Origin: UBA1081 sp964495345
GTDB lineage: Bacteria > Bacillota > Clostridia > Oscillospirales > Acutalibacteraceae
Assembly: GCA_964495345.1 (NCBI GenBank)
Contig: CAZBVV010000008.1
Location: forward strand, 1 to 39,798
DNA: 39,798 nucleotides
Reading direction: 5' to 3'
Shown: positions 8,319-16,794 of the stretch, piece after piece
How positions within the stretch are numbered: the stretch's first letter is position 1
Layout: each line of letters opens with the position of its first letter
Program-made: the position numbers and the translations under genes
Notes under the pieces: model-generated
What the model was told of the DNA's origin: nothing
The model's input: only the letters and a program-made list of their open reading frames with translations
Database searches by the model: none

Positions 8319-9416
8319 TTACTTTGCAATTTCAATTATCCCCCAATAATAATCTATACACACCCACGCTCTGTTTTCATAAGCAGGCAAAGCATAATCA
8401 AAAACAGCATCAATTATCATTTCACCGTTCTTATCCATATAACCCCATTTGCCGTCTTTTTTTACAGGCACACAACCGCAGGAATATTGATATACTGACA
8501 TATCGTACACATGAAATGAAGCGTTACGCTTAAATGTATCATTATACCTGAATGTATCATTATTTGCAGGAACATTTTCCATTATAATATTTCCGTCAAC
8601 GGTAAAATATGTCCACATATTGCCGTCGAACATACCTACAACGCCGTCTGAAACTTCTGTTGCAGCAACATATTCAAAGGGAATTACAATTTCTCCGTTA
8701 TTATAAAGACCTATTTTGCCTGTTTCGTTACAGTCATAATAAGTGTATTCATCATTTTCTTCAATAAAGAAATCGCAATAATAACCATCGGCTGTTACAT
8801 AAGCTTCATACACAATATAAACACCGTTTTCATCATAATCATAAGGTTCATCCGGACCATCGCTACCTCCTATAAGAAAATAATTACCGCTGTTACGGTC
8901 ATAAATAAAATCAGAATAACCGCCACCGTGTCCGCCGTGGTCAATAAAAGTCTGTGTTTCAAGGTCAAACGCTTCGTAATGGTCATTAAACGTTATTACA
9001 TCGTACGCAGGGCAGTAAGAAGGGTCAGTATATATTGCATCACTTAATATTTCACCGTAGCTGTTCACAAGCCCGTATTTATCCCCATAACGATATGCAA
9101 CATATTGAGTATCTATATATTCATATGTTGAGAAATTATACAAACCATCCCTGATTGCTTTCATTTCAACTACATCAATAAACGGCTTTTTGTACCACGA
9201 AAACTGCTCACTTTCGGGTAGAGTAATGTCAGGAGAATCAGCAATCAGATAATGATAATTTTCTGTTGAATCCGCTTCTGTACTGTTTGTCGAATCAGAC
9301 TCTGTATTATTATCCGAATTATTCGGTTTTTCTGAAAGAACACAGATAAGTACAATGCCTAAAACAACAATTACTGCAATACAACAAATTATTATTCCAA
9401 TCCGTTTTTTATTCAT
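8319..9416 (-). CDS. Membrane-anchored WG-repeat protein
   Basis: The protein (365 residues from the chosen start) opens with MNKKRIGIIICC and a long hydrophobic helix (about residues 5-27), followed by an Asn/Ser/Thr-rich linker and an extracytoplasmic domain. That domain carries WG-type beta repeats: KYGLVNSYGEILSDAI, GKIGLYNNGEIVIPFEY, MWTYFTVDGNII and KWGYMDKNGEMIIDAVF. The function of WG-repeat proteins is mostly unknown; they probably bind a ligand or partner. An upstream in-frame ATG at 9473 is rejected because that stretch contains the promoter, and GGAG lies 9 bases before the ATG at 9416. Anchoring could be by uncleaved signal or by a cysteine in the hydrophobic run. Monocistronic. 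Confidence 0.8.
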   Translation of the reverse strand: MNKKRIGIIICCIAVIVVLGIVLICVLSEKPNNSDNNTESDSTNSTEADSTENYHYLIADSPDITLPESEQFSWYKKPFIDVVEMKAIRDGLYNFSTYEYIDTQYVAYRYGDKYGLVNSYGEILSDAIYTDPSYCPAYDVITFNDHYEAFDLETQTFIDHGGHGGGYSDFIYDRNSGNYFLIGGSDGPDEPYDYDENGVYIVYEAYVTADGYYCDFFIEENDEYTYYDCNETGKIGLYNNGEIVIPFEYVAATEVSDGVVGMFDGNMWTYFTVDGNIIMENVPANNDTFRYNDTFKRNASFHVYDMSVYQYSCGCVPVKKDGKWGYMDKNGEMIIDAVFDYALPAYENRAWVCIDYYWGIIEIAK

Positions 9417-9440
9417 CTTCATCAACTCCTTTACAATTAA

Positions 9441-9470
9441 ATTATAGTGTAAACAATTGTATACTGTCAA
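9441..9470 (-). promoter_or_regulatory. Promoter of the WG-repeat gene
   Basis: On the minus strand TTGACA (9465-9470), an 18-bp spacer and TATAAT (9441-9446) precede GGAG and the chosen start. This places transcription start downstream of the longer in-frame ATG and so supports the shorter protein. Confidence 0.8.
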
Positions 9471-9569
9471 CATAAATTACAAAACTGTAACATTATTTTT
9501 ATTAAAACTTACTATAAAATATATCATTTGCAACGCACAAATAAAACTGTTTTTTATTAAAAAAAGATA

Positions 9570-9598
9570 TTGAACTTTGTTTTATCAAGTGATATTAT
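9570..9598 (+). promoter_or_regulatory. Probable promoter of the oxidoreductase-GNAT gene
   Basis: TTGAAC (9570-9575), a 17-bp spacer and TATTAT (9593-9598) lie 40 bp before the start codon. A second -10-like TATAAT sits at 9602-9607 with a poorer -35, so the exact start site is uncertain. Confidence 0.5.
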
Positions 9599-9637
9599 TA
9601 GTATAATATTATAATCCGAAATGAAAGGATGTTTATT

Positions 9638-11443
9638 ATGGACAAAAAGATAAAAATCGGTGTTCTCGGTGCCGGCAGAGGAAAATCAATGATGCAGTAC
9701 TGTCAGGCAGCAGATAATGCGGTGCTTGTTGCGGTTTGTGACTATTCTGAATTTCATTTAGACAGAATCAAAGAAAAGCTTAACGATGACACTATTACAT
9801 ACTACTCATCATTTGATGAATTTATCGAGCATGATATGGATGCCGTTGTGCTTGCAAACTTTGCAAACGAACACGCTCCGTATGCAATCAGATGCCTTAA
9901 CAAAGGTCTTCACGTTATAAGCGAGGTACTTCCCTGCCAGACACTCAAAGAAGCTGTTGAGCTTGTTGAAGCTGTTGAAAAAACAGGCAAAATCTACGCT
10001 TATGCTGAAAATTACTGTTATATGCCCGCTACTTATGAAATGAGAAAACTCTACAGAGAAGGCAAAATCGGTGAATTTGAATACGGCGAAGGCGAATATA
10101 TGCACAACTGCGAGCCTGATTGGGATTATCTCACATTCGGCGATCCAAACCATTGGAGAAATACAATGAGTGCGTTTTATTATTGCACACATTCAATAGG
10201 TCCGCTTATTCACATCACAGGTCTTCGTCCCGTTTCCGTTACAGGTTTTGAGATGCCCTTTAACGCACGAATGGCTCGAATGGGTGCAAAAGCAGGTAAT
10301 GCGGGCGTTGAGATGATAACTCTTGAAAACGGTGCAGTTATTAAGAGTTTGCACGGTGTAGGCTGTTCAAGAAATTCTATCTGGTACACGGTTTACGGTT
10401 CTGACGGCAGACTTGAAAGTGCAAGAGAAGACACTAAAAAGGGCGATGTTACAACACTTTATGTAAACAACCCCGAAAACTTCTCGGTTAAGTGCTATCA
10501 GCCACAATCTGCGTTTGATGACATAGCAAAGGATTTCGGACACGGCAACTCCGATTTCTACTCAATGTATCATGCTGTTGAGAAAATGAAAGGTAATGAG
10601 CAAGCTGATATTGTTGATATTTATGAAGCTCTTGATATGTTCCTGCCCGGTATATTTGCATATCGTTCAGTTCTCAACGGCGGTATTCCTATGGAAGTTC
10701 CGAATTTCAGAGACCCTGCCGTAAGAGAAAAATTCAGAAACGATACTGCCTGTACAGACCCCAAGGTTGCAGGTGATATGCTTATTCCCTCTTATTCAAA
10801 AGGAAATCCCGAAATTCCCGATGAAATATACGAGGAACACAAAAGAACCTGGAAACCCCATGTAATGTCACAGCATAAGCAGTTAAAGCTTCTTGTTTTC
10901 CCTAAAGACAAAGAAATCCCCGCACTTCCGGAAGGATACAGCATAAGAAATTATCAGAACGAAGAGGATATTCCTCATTGGATAAGAATTTGCAACAACG
11001 GTCTTGTCCGTTACGGTGCTGATAATTCATCATTTACGAACTGCATGGAAAAAATTGATGTATATAAAGACACGTTCTTTATTGAAAATGAAAAGGGATT
11101 ACCTGTTGCAACAATAACTGCCGTTCGTAAATATCCCGATACAGGTTTAGGTCTTGTGCACATGGTATCTGTTGCTGATTCCGAAAGAGGAAAAGGACTT
11201 GGCAACGTACTTTGTGCAATAGCTGAAAAGCATTTCTATGATAACGGTGTAGAAATGGCTACACTCACAACAGATGATTACCGTATACCTGCTTGCAAGA
11301 GCTATCTTAAAGCCGGTTGGGTGCCTGTAAATCACGATGTAGATATGGTTATCCGTTGGACAAAAGTTATGAAGAATTTTGGTATTAACGAACTTCAGAT
11401 GTATACCGAAAACGGTGAAAAGGATGTTTTGCTGAAAGTATAA
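9638..11443 (+). CDS. Gfo/Idh/MocA oxidoreductase fused to a GNAT acetyltransferase
   Basis: This 601-residue protein joins two enzymes. Residues 1 to about 400 are an NAD(P)-dependent Gfo/Idh/MocA dehydrogenase: Rossmann motif IGVLGAGRG (7-15), the usual EKP lysine motif replaced by SEVLP (95-99), and a YYCTHSIGPL segment with the likely active-site histidine near 185. After a linker, residues about 430-580 form a GNAT domain with the acetyl-CoA loop RGKGLG at 517-522 and ACKSYLKAGW at 552-561. The frame is continuous and no start lies at the junction, so this is one polypeptide. AAAGGA (9624-9629) precedes the ATG at 9638; the ATG at 9629 overlaps that site and is rejected. The likely substrate is a sugar or cyclitol. 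The lysine loss may mean altered or absent dehydrogenase activity. Confidence 0.85.
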   Translation: MDKKIKIGVLGAGRGKSMMQYCQAADNAVLVAVCDYSEFHLDRIKEKLNDDTITYYSSFDEFIEHDMDAVVLANFANEHAPYAIRCLNKGLHVISEVLPCQTLKEAVELVEAVEKTGKIYAYAENYCYMPATYEMRKLYREGKIGEFEYGEGEYMHNCEPDWDYLTFGDPNHWRNTMSAFYYCTHSIGPLIHITGLRPVSVTGFEMPFNARMARMGAKAGNAGVEMITLENGAVIKSLHGVGCSRNSIWYTVYGSDGRLESAREDTKKGDVTTLYVNNPENFSVKCYQPQSAFDDIAKDFGHGNSDFYSMYHAVEKMKGNEQADIVDIYEALDMFLPGIFAYRSVLNGGIPMEVPNFRDPAVREKFRNDTACTDPKVAGDMLIPSYSKGNPEIPDEIYEEHKRTWKPHVMSQHKQLKLLVFPKDKEIPALPEGYSIRNYQNEEDIPHWIRICNNGLVRYGADNSSFTNCMEKIDVYKDTFFIENEKGLPVATITAVRKYPDTGLGLVHMVSVADSERGKGLGNVLCAIAEKHFYDNGVEMATLTTDDYRIPACKSYLKAGWVPVNHDVDMVIRWTKVMKNFGINELQMYTENGEKDVLLKV

Positions 11444-11476
11444 AAATATTACATTGTGTGTTAAATTATCATAAAC

Positions 11477-11513
11477 ATGAGCCTCCAAAAGTTAGACACT
11501 TTTGGAGGCTCAT
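11477..11513. repeat. Perfect 16-bp stem hairpin between convergent genes
   Basis: A 16-bp perfect inverted repeat (ATGAGCCTCCAAAAGT and its complement) closes a 5-base loop between the oxidoreductase-GNAT gene and ftsH. It could stop transcription from either side, but no T-run follows. The CCTCCAAAAGTTAGAC portion resembles the terminal repeats of IS3/IS150-type elements as I remember them, so an IS-end remnant is possible but unproven. Confidence 0.5.
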
Positions 11514-11587
11514 AGCAATTAAATGATTATACATTTTTTGAATTATTTTTATTTATATTTTTTCAAAAGTCGGCATTAAGAATTTGC

Positions 11588-13408
11588 TTATTTTGCGTTC
11601 AAAATCCCCATAAACTCATCACCTGTGATGGTTTCTTTTTCATAAAGATACATCGTCAGTTCTTGCAATTTCTCCATGTTTTCCATCAGCAGTCGGCGAG
11701 CCTTTTCATGCTGTTTTTTCACCAGCTCTACCACCAGCTCGTCCACTTTCGTTTGGGTTTCAGCGGAGCATGCAAGGCTGGCATCACCTCCCAGATACTG
11801 GTTAGTTACGGTTTCCAACGCCACCATATCAAACGCATCACTCATACCGTAGCGGGTAATCATGGCACGTGCCAGCTTAGTAGCCTGTTCAATATCGTTG
11901 GATGCACCGGTGGAAACGGAGCCAAGTGCCACTTCTTCGGCAGCTCTGCCGCCTGCATAAGTAGCGATTCGGTTCTCTATTTCTTCCTTAGTCATCAGAT
12001 AGTGATTATCCTGCTCCACCTGCATGGTATAACCCAATGCACCGGAAGTTCTTGGAATAATGGTGATTTTTTGGACAGGAGCACTATGGGTTTGAAGTGC
12101 TGCCACCAAAGCATGACCGATTTCGTGGTATGCAACAGCCATTTTTTCCTTATCGGAGAGAATTGCATTTTTCTTTTGGTAACCGGCAATAACAACCTCA
12201 ATGGATTCTTCAAGATCTTCCTGTGTGGCATATTTCCTGCCGTTGCGAACTGCTCTCAGTGCTGCTTCGTTTACGATGTTTGCAAGTTCTGCACCGGAGG
12301 CACCCGACGCCATACGAGCCACGGTTCTATAGTCTACATTGTCGGCAACTTTCACTTTCTTAGCGTGAACACGTAAGATTTTTTCTCTGCCGTTAAGATC
12401 AGGCAACTCCACAGGAACACGACGGTCAAAGCGACCGGGACGTGTCAATGCAGGGTCGAGAGATTCGGGACGATTGGTGGCAGCAAGAATCATAACGCCG
12501 GAGTTGCCTTCAAAGCCATCCATTTCAGTCAAGAGCTGGTTCAACGTCTGCTCACGTTCATCGTTACCACCGTGACCGCTTGTATTTCGCTTCTGACCGA
12601 TGGCATCGATCTCATCAATAAACACGATACAAGGTGCTTTTTCTTTTGCCTGCTTAAAGAGGTCTCTAACCTTGCTCGCCCCCATACCGACAAACATTTC
12701 AACAAATTCAGAGCCGGAAATAGAGAAGAACGGTACGTTTGCTTCACCTGCGACAGCCTTTGCCAACATAGTTTTACCTGTACCGGGAGGGCCTACCAGC
12801 AGAACTCCCTTGGGCATCGTAGCACCGATCTCCCTGTATTTACTCGGGTCGTGTAAGTAATCCACAATCTCCGAAAGACTCTCCTCCGCCTCATCCACGC
12901 CCTCCACATCAGCAAAGCTGATACCGTCTGAGGATTTTACGTAGACCTTAGCGTTTGACTTGCCCATATTGAAGGACATGGAGTTGGGACCGCCTCCTGC
13001 CTTTTCAAGCATTTTCTTAGACAGAAAACGTCCGATCAGAGCAAAAATTGCCATGGGAAGAATCCATGTTACAAGAAAACTCAACAGTACATTCGGCTCT
13101 TCAACGATCTCGGTGGCAAACTCCGCTCCGGATTCATAAAGACGTTCCGTGAGATTTGGATCATCCATCAAGCCGGTTTTGTAGATCTGAGTATTTTCCG
13201 CATCCGTAAAGATAATCTGATTGTCTTCTATGGATACTTGACCGATATTCTTTTCCTCTGTCATAGACATGAAAGTGCCGTAATCCACTTCTTTGACTTG
13301 CAATTCCGCCAATTTTGGGATAGCAAGCAGGTTCAGAAGCACTACGAACATCATCGCAATCACACAATAATAGATCAATGGTTTCTTTGGACTTTTTACT
13401 TCGTTCAT
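11588..13408 (-). CDS. ftsH: ATP-dependent zinc metalloprotease FtsH
   Basis: This membrane-bound AAA+ protease degrades misfolded or short-lived proteins. The 606 residues show transmembrane helix 1 (about 11-30), an extracytoplasmic loop, helix 2 (about 108-128), Walker A GPPGTGKT (206-213), Walker B IVFIDEIDAI (261-270), the arginine-finger region RPGRFDR, and the peptidase zinc site HEIGH (428-432; most FtsH have HEAGH). It lacks the tilS/hpt neighbours typical of the housekeeping Firmicutes ftsH. Instead it is divergent from a TetR regulator, with a shared 14-bp repeat in the leaders, so it may be an accessory, regulated paralogue. Its third-codon positions look richer in G/C than those of its neighbours, which would fit transfer; I judged this by eye. 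Confidence 0.95.
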   Translation of the reverse strand: MNEVKSPKKPLIYYCVIAMMFVVLLNLLAIPKLAELQVKEVDYGTFMSMTEEKNIGQVSIEDNQIIFTDAENTQIYKTGLMDDPNLTERLYESGAEFATEIVEEPNVLLSFLVTWILPMAIFALIGRFLSKKMLEKAGGGPNSMSFNMGKSNAKVYVKSSDGISFADVEGVDEAEESLSEIVDYLHDPSKYREIGATMPKGVLLVGPPGTGKTMLAKAVAGEANVPFFSISGSEFVEMFVGMGASKVRDLFKQAKEKAPCIVFIDEIDAIGQKRNTSGHGGNDEREQTLNQLLTEMDGFEGNSGVMILAATNRPESLDPALTRPGRFDRRVPVELPDLNGREKILRVHAKKVKVADNVDYRTVARMASGASGAELANIVNEAALRAVRNGRKYATQEDLEESIEVVIAGYQKKNAILSDKEKMAVAYHEIGHALVAALQTHSAPVQKITIIPRTSGALGYTMQVEQDNHYLMTKEEIENRIATYAGGRAAEEVALGSVSTGASNDIEQATKLARAMITRYGMSDAFDMVALETVTNQYLGGDASLACSAETQTKVDELVVELVKKQHEKARRLLMENMEKLQELTMYLYEKETITGDEFMGILNAK

Positions 13409-13428
13409 AGTTTTTTACCTCCATAATC

Positions 13429-13442
13429 GTTCAATAATAAAC
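13429..13442. promoter_or_regulatory. Candidate TetR operator in the ftsH leader
   Basis: This 14-mer (GTTCAATAATAAAC) recurs exactly 120 bp away in the tetR leader in the same orientation. It is a quasi-palindrome (10 of 14 positions symmetric). It lies between the ftsH promoter and its ribosome-binding site, where a bound protein would block elongation. Binding by the adjacent TetR protein is inferred. Confidence 0.6.
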
Positions 13443-13447
13443 AAGTG

Positions 13448-13477
13448 TTGACATTTTAACAAATATTATGATACGAT
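13448..13477 (+). promoter_or_regulatory. Promoter of tetR, overlapping the ftsH promoter
   Basis: TTGACA (13448-13453), an 18-bp spacer and TACGAT (13472-13477) point to tetR. Its -10 region overlaps that of the opposing ftsH promoter, so the two should compete for polymerase. Confidence 0.55.
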
Positions 13478-13497
13478 ATAAAAAAGTTGATTGTCAA
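13468..13497 (-). promoter_or_regulatory. Promoter of ftsH, overlapping the tetR promoter
   Basis: On the minus strand TTGACA (13492-13497), an 18-bp spacer and TATCAT (13468-13473) point to ftsH. The two TTGACA boxes form an inverted pair around overlapping -10 elements. Confidence 0.55.
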
Positions 13498-13548
13498 TAT
13501 GCAAATTATTGTATTTGTGGCTATTTATCAACAAATCAGCGGTAAACT

Positions 13549-13562
13549 GTTCAATAATAAAC
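13549..13562. promoter_or_regulatory. Candidate TetR operator in the tetR leader
   Basis: This is the second exact copy of the 14-mer seen in the ftsH leader. It ends 5 bp before the GGAG of tetR. Its position would allow autoregulation by roadblock or by masking the translation start region. Confidence 0.6.
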
Positions 13563-13580
13563 CGATTGGAGCGTAAAAAA

Positions 13581-14171
13581 TTGGAAAAATCTGAGTACAG
13601 AAATTCCGTACGATCCCGTAGGCTCATTTGTGATGCACTGTTGGAGCTCATGAATGAAAAGCCTCTAAAAAAGATCACTATCACGGATATTGTAAAACGT
13701 GCGGATGTAAACCGTGGAACGTTTTACCTGCATTATGGCAGTATCAGCGATGTTATAAACGAATTACAGGAAACATTGCTCTCGCAAATGGATCAGTATT
13801 TTTCAGATGAGAATATTTCTTTCAATACAGACAACATTATGCTCCTTACAGCAGGATGGCTGAAATATATTTACGAGCAGAATCAGACCAAATATGTGCC
13901 TCTCCTTTTTAATTATCAGCTCAACTTTGCGGATAAGGTCAGCAAAAGTTTTCAGGCACGGCTTCTGGCGGCAAATGATGCTCCAAAAGACGAAAACAGC
14001 AAAAGTGAACTAATCGTCAGAGCAAGTCTTTTGGTTCACGGTGTAATTGGTGTCTTCAATGCATCTGCGAACGGTTTGCTTAATGTGTCACCGGAGCAGC
14101 TTGTTCACAGTATTGATCATCTTGTAACCGATTTAAAGGAACTGCAAACTCGGAAAACAGACAGAATTTAG
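13581..14171 (+). CDS. TetR-family transcriptional regulator
   Basis: A 196-residue TetR repressor with the DNA-binding domain near residues 8-55: LICDALLELMNEKPLKKIT, then DIVKRADVNRGTFYLHYG, where the recognition helix lies. The C-terminal helical ligand domain resembles the Firmicutes TetR_C group. I chose TTG at 13581 because GGAG lies 9 bases upstream and the family begins close to here. A longer frame from 13491 would translate through the promoter and operator. It is divergent from ftsH with a matching 14-bp repeat in each leader, so it probably controls both. The inducer is unknown. Confidence 0.85.
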   Translation: MEKSEYRNSVRSRRLICDALLELMNEKPLKKITITDIVKRADVNRGTFYLHYGSISDVINELQETLLSQMDQYFSDENISFNTDNIMLLTAGWLKYIYEQNQTKYVPLLFNYQLNFADKVSKSFQARLLAANDAPKDENSKSELIVRASLLVHGVIGVFNASANGLLNVSPEQLVHSIDHLVTDLKELQTRKTDRI

Positions 14172-14370
14172 TGTAAATGTAAAACTCATTAAGTTCCAAG
14201 AAAGTGCAGAAAAAATGGTGTTCAACGAGCTTTGAAAAAAATTACAGTCTGCCGGCATTCCAACAGATGTTTCTGAAAAGAATTAACAAGAAAACGGTCG
14301 CCGTGCCCGCAGTGCAAATCGGTGGACATATAATATTTTTATTTTATGGAAACGCAGTATTCTTTAAAGT

Positions 14371-14413
14371 AAAAAATTTGGCTTGCACAGGTCTTTTCCA
14401 TGCAAGCCTTTTT
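14371..14413. terminator. Bidirectional terminator between tetR and ftcD
   Basis: An 8-bp stem (GGCTTGCA/TGCAAGCC, 14380-14408) is followed by five T on the plus strand and preceded by an A-run giving a T-run on the minus strand. It serves the convergent tetR and ftcD transcripts. The rest of the 252-bp gap (14172-14370) holds no recognisable gene. Confidence 0.75.
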
Positions 14414-14423
14414 GTTATGATTT

Positions 14424-15320
14424 TTACAGCAAGTGGTTCTCAAACACCTGAGTTTTATAATCAAAATCTTTAATTTTTAAATAGTGTTCTGCACAATCAA
14501 TAAGTGCTTTCATTGGTGACAAGCCTATAAGCTCGGTGCATTTTACGGATGTACCGTATTTTTTTGCCTCTTCCCTCACCTTTTCAACAACGGTATATAA
14601 TGATGTTGTTTTGTAATCGGTAAAGTTTATTGAAACCTGTGCTGTATTAGTTTCATGAAGCATCAGACCGAGAGCTTTTACACAAGGATAACCTCCTGAT
14701 GAAAAACGGATAGTCTTTGCAATTCTCTTTGCAATTTCAACATCGTCTGTTTCAAGTTCAATATTGAAAGCAATTAAAAATTCTCTTGCACCGACAATAG
14801 AAATGCCTGCAGTTTTATGATACCCCTCACCGAAATCCGGTTGCCATTCGGGGAGCTTTGTTTTTTCACACAGTCCCTCAAACTGACCTCGTCTTACATC
14901 TGCAAGATTGCGTCTGTGAGGAGCTGTTGCGGCATTTTCATAAAGATAAACAGGTATCCCCGCCTCTTCACAAATGCGTTTGCCTGTGTTTTTTGCAAGC
15001 TCTGTTACCTCGGTCATATCCGCATTTTTAATGGGAATAAAGGGTATAACATCAACCGCCCCCATACGGGGATGCTCACCTGAATGCTTTGTAAGGTCTA
15101 TAAGCTCTGCTGCTTTTTTACAAAGACGGACAGCCGCTTCACTTACTGCTTCGGGATTACCGATAAAGGTTATTACCGACCTGTTATGGTCGTAATCCGA
15201 TGTAAAATTAAGAACTTTTACACCGTCAACAGATGCGACTGCATTTACACATTCGGCAACAACTGCTGCATTTCTGCCCTCGCTGATATTTGGTACACAT
15301 TCAACAATTTTATTTTCCAT
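14424..15320 (-). CDS. ftcD: Glutamate formimidoyltransferase
   Basis: The enzyme transfers the formimino group of N-formiminoglutamate (from histidine breakdown) to tetrahydrofolate. The 298 residues match the formiminotransferase domain alone, without the cyclodeaminase domain found in animal FTCD: VECVPNISEGRN at the N-terminus, HSGEHPRMGAVDVIPFIP with the catalytic-region histidine, and YENAATAPHRRNLADVRRGQFE. Its ATG lies one base after the stop of the DUF2207-like gene, with no clear ribosome-binding site of its own, so coupled translation is likely. No hutH, hutU or fchA is nearby, so its place at the end of a glycosidase operon is odd. Confidence 0.93.
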   Translation of the reverse strand: MENKIVECVPNISEGRNAAVVAECVNAVASVDGVKVLNFTSDYDHNRSVITFIGNPEAVSEAAVRLCKKAAELIDLTKHSGEHPRMGAVDVIPFIPIKNADMTEVTELAKNTGKRICEEAGIPVYLYENAATAPHRRNLADVRRGQFEGLCEKTKLPEWQPDFGEGYHKTAGISIVGAREFLIAFNIELETDDVEIAKRIAKTIRFSSGGYPCVKALGLMLHETNTAQVSINFTDYKTTSLYTVVEKVREEAKKYGTSVKCTELIGLSPMKALIDCAEHYLKIKDFDYKTQVFENHLL

Positions 15321-15321
15321 A

Positions 15322-16794
15322 TTACTTTGACTTTACAAAAACATCATACATCGCACCAACGGCTTCGGATAAAGCAGCTGCACAATCTCTGCCGTTTGAC
15401 TCAAAAATCTTTGATGTATACATCATAGCAAAAATCTGTTTATCGGCAGTTTTTGCACCTGAAAGCACATCTGTAATACCCTGTGCAAAAGTACATTTAA
15501 CACCGTCTTTTTTAATTGCATTTTTAAGGAGATAACAGTTTTCATAAGCTTTGCTGTTATCCTCGTTTTTAAGGAATTTTGAATCCATATCGGGAATAAG
15601 AGCATAGAACGAGCAAAGATAATTTGCAATCGAATCGTAATTTGACATACATTCGTTTTCAATCTTATCGCAAATATCCGCAGTGATAACATATCTGTTG
15701 TGCTTTTTTTCGCAGAACATGATAAGGAAATTAAGCACGCTCATAAGATATGCGTCTTCTTCGGAATCGGGAATACCAACAATCAAATCCTTATCTTTCT
15801 CCACGATGTAGCCCTTTTCAATACATTCAAGAATTGCCATAGCGAAAAGTGACGGTATTTTCTTGGTGGTATGTCGGGGATTGATTCTTGAATAGGGGTC
15901 AAGCATTTTATATACTTTACAGGCTGAAAATCCCTCGGGTAATGACTCCGGTGCCTGGGCATTACTCTTTTTTGCCTTATTTTCGGTGGCGAATCTTATG
16001 ATTTTTTCATAGAAAAGAGTAAATACAATCACAGCCAATGCGACAGCTATGGCAACTACAATGTAAAGAACGCTCAAAAGAGCCTGTCCGAAGCTTTTGA
16101 GGGCATTTTTTAATGCTGAATATGACGGCATTACAGACGTGTCAAAAGCATCATCGGGCATGGAGATATCAACGGAAAATGTTGAATATACTCTGCCTGT
16201 ATTGTAATCGGCAACAGAATCATTAATAAGCACCTGTGCTTCATCATTAACAACCATATCCGAAATATCAACACCGTCGGGCATATAAACAGATGCGGTT
16301 ACGTTGTTACAGGTATATCTGAATGTGTTACCTATAAGCATATACGAACAGCGTACGTCACCGCCCTGTTTTTTCAAAGCTCCGTTTACTGTGTAGGATA
16401 CGGTATATTCCTTTGTTTCAACTGCCGAGGGTGATGTGATAATAATATTAAAACTGACACCGTCTGATGAATTGCCGTATTTGTAGTAATGGGTTTGGGT
16501 GGAATCCTCTGAAACAGTTTCACCGTTTATTTTAACTGCCACATCACTTATTGAATCATACTTCATTAAATCGGCAAGTCCGCTATCGGAATCTATCCAT
16601 CTTGTAAAGCCCTCACCTGTGCCGCCGTACTCAATATTCCATGTTTCAACAACATCAAGAGTACCGTCTGTATTGGGGTACAAATCAAAATGTACCGCCG
16701 CAACCGCTTCGGACGATGCACCGTAAACTCCTATGCACGAAAATGAGGCAATAAGGATAATACTGACAAGGATACTTATTACTGATTTCTTCAT
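15322..16794 (-). CDS. DUF2207-like membrane protein
   Basis: The 490-residue protein has a signal peptide (1 to about 25, ending near VYGA) and an extracytoplasmic beta-rich domain with the hallmarks of DUF2207 (DLYPNTDGTLDVVETWNIEY, then GFTRWID). One strong transmembrane helix (about 232-258) follows, then a cytoplasmic helical domain. The family function is unknown. It lacks the Gly-rich C-terminal tail many members have. Its start overlaps the zinc-ribbon gene by four bases (ATGA), suggesting the two work together in the membrane. Confidence 0.75.
   Translation of the reverse strand: MKKSVISILVSIILIASFSCIGVYGASSEAVAAVHFDLYPNTDGTLDVVETWNIEYGGTGEGFTRWIDSDSGLADLMKYDSISDVAVKINGETVSEDSTQTHYYKYGNSSDGVSFNIIITSPSAVETKEYTVSYTVNGALKKQGGDVRCSYMLIGNTFRYTCNNVTASVYMPDGVDISDMVVNDEAQVLINDSVADYNTGRVYSTFSVDISMPDDAFDTSVMPSYSALKNALKSFGQALLSVLYIVVAIAVALAVIVFTLFYEKIIRFATENKAKKSNAQAPESLPEGFSACKVYKMLDPYSRINPRHTTKKIPSLFAMAILECIEKGYIVEKDKDLIVGIPDSEEDAYLMSVLNFLIMFCEKKHNRYVITADICDKIENECMSNYDSIANYLCSFYALIPDMDSKFLKNEDNSKAYENCYLLKNAIKKDGVKCTFAQGITDVLSGAKTADKQIFAMMYTSKIFESNGRDCAAALSEAVGAMYDVFVKSK

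Noticed and set aside
9417..9473. Longer N-terminus for the WG-repeat protein
   Set aside because: The extra codons coincide with a TTGACA/TATAAT promoter and the ribosome-binding site of the shorter start.
13491..13580. Longer N-terminus for the TetR protein
   Set aside because: The ATG at 13491 lies inside the promoter region, and the stretch includes the repeat operator. TTG at 13581 has a proper GGAG.
14204..14473. 89-codon plus-strand open frame downstream of tetR
   Set aside because: It has no ribosome-binding site, its end runs through the bidirectional terminator into ftcD on the opposite strand, and the peptide has no recognisable pattern.
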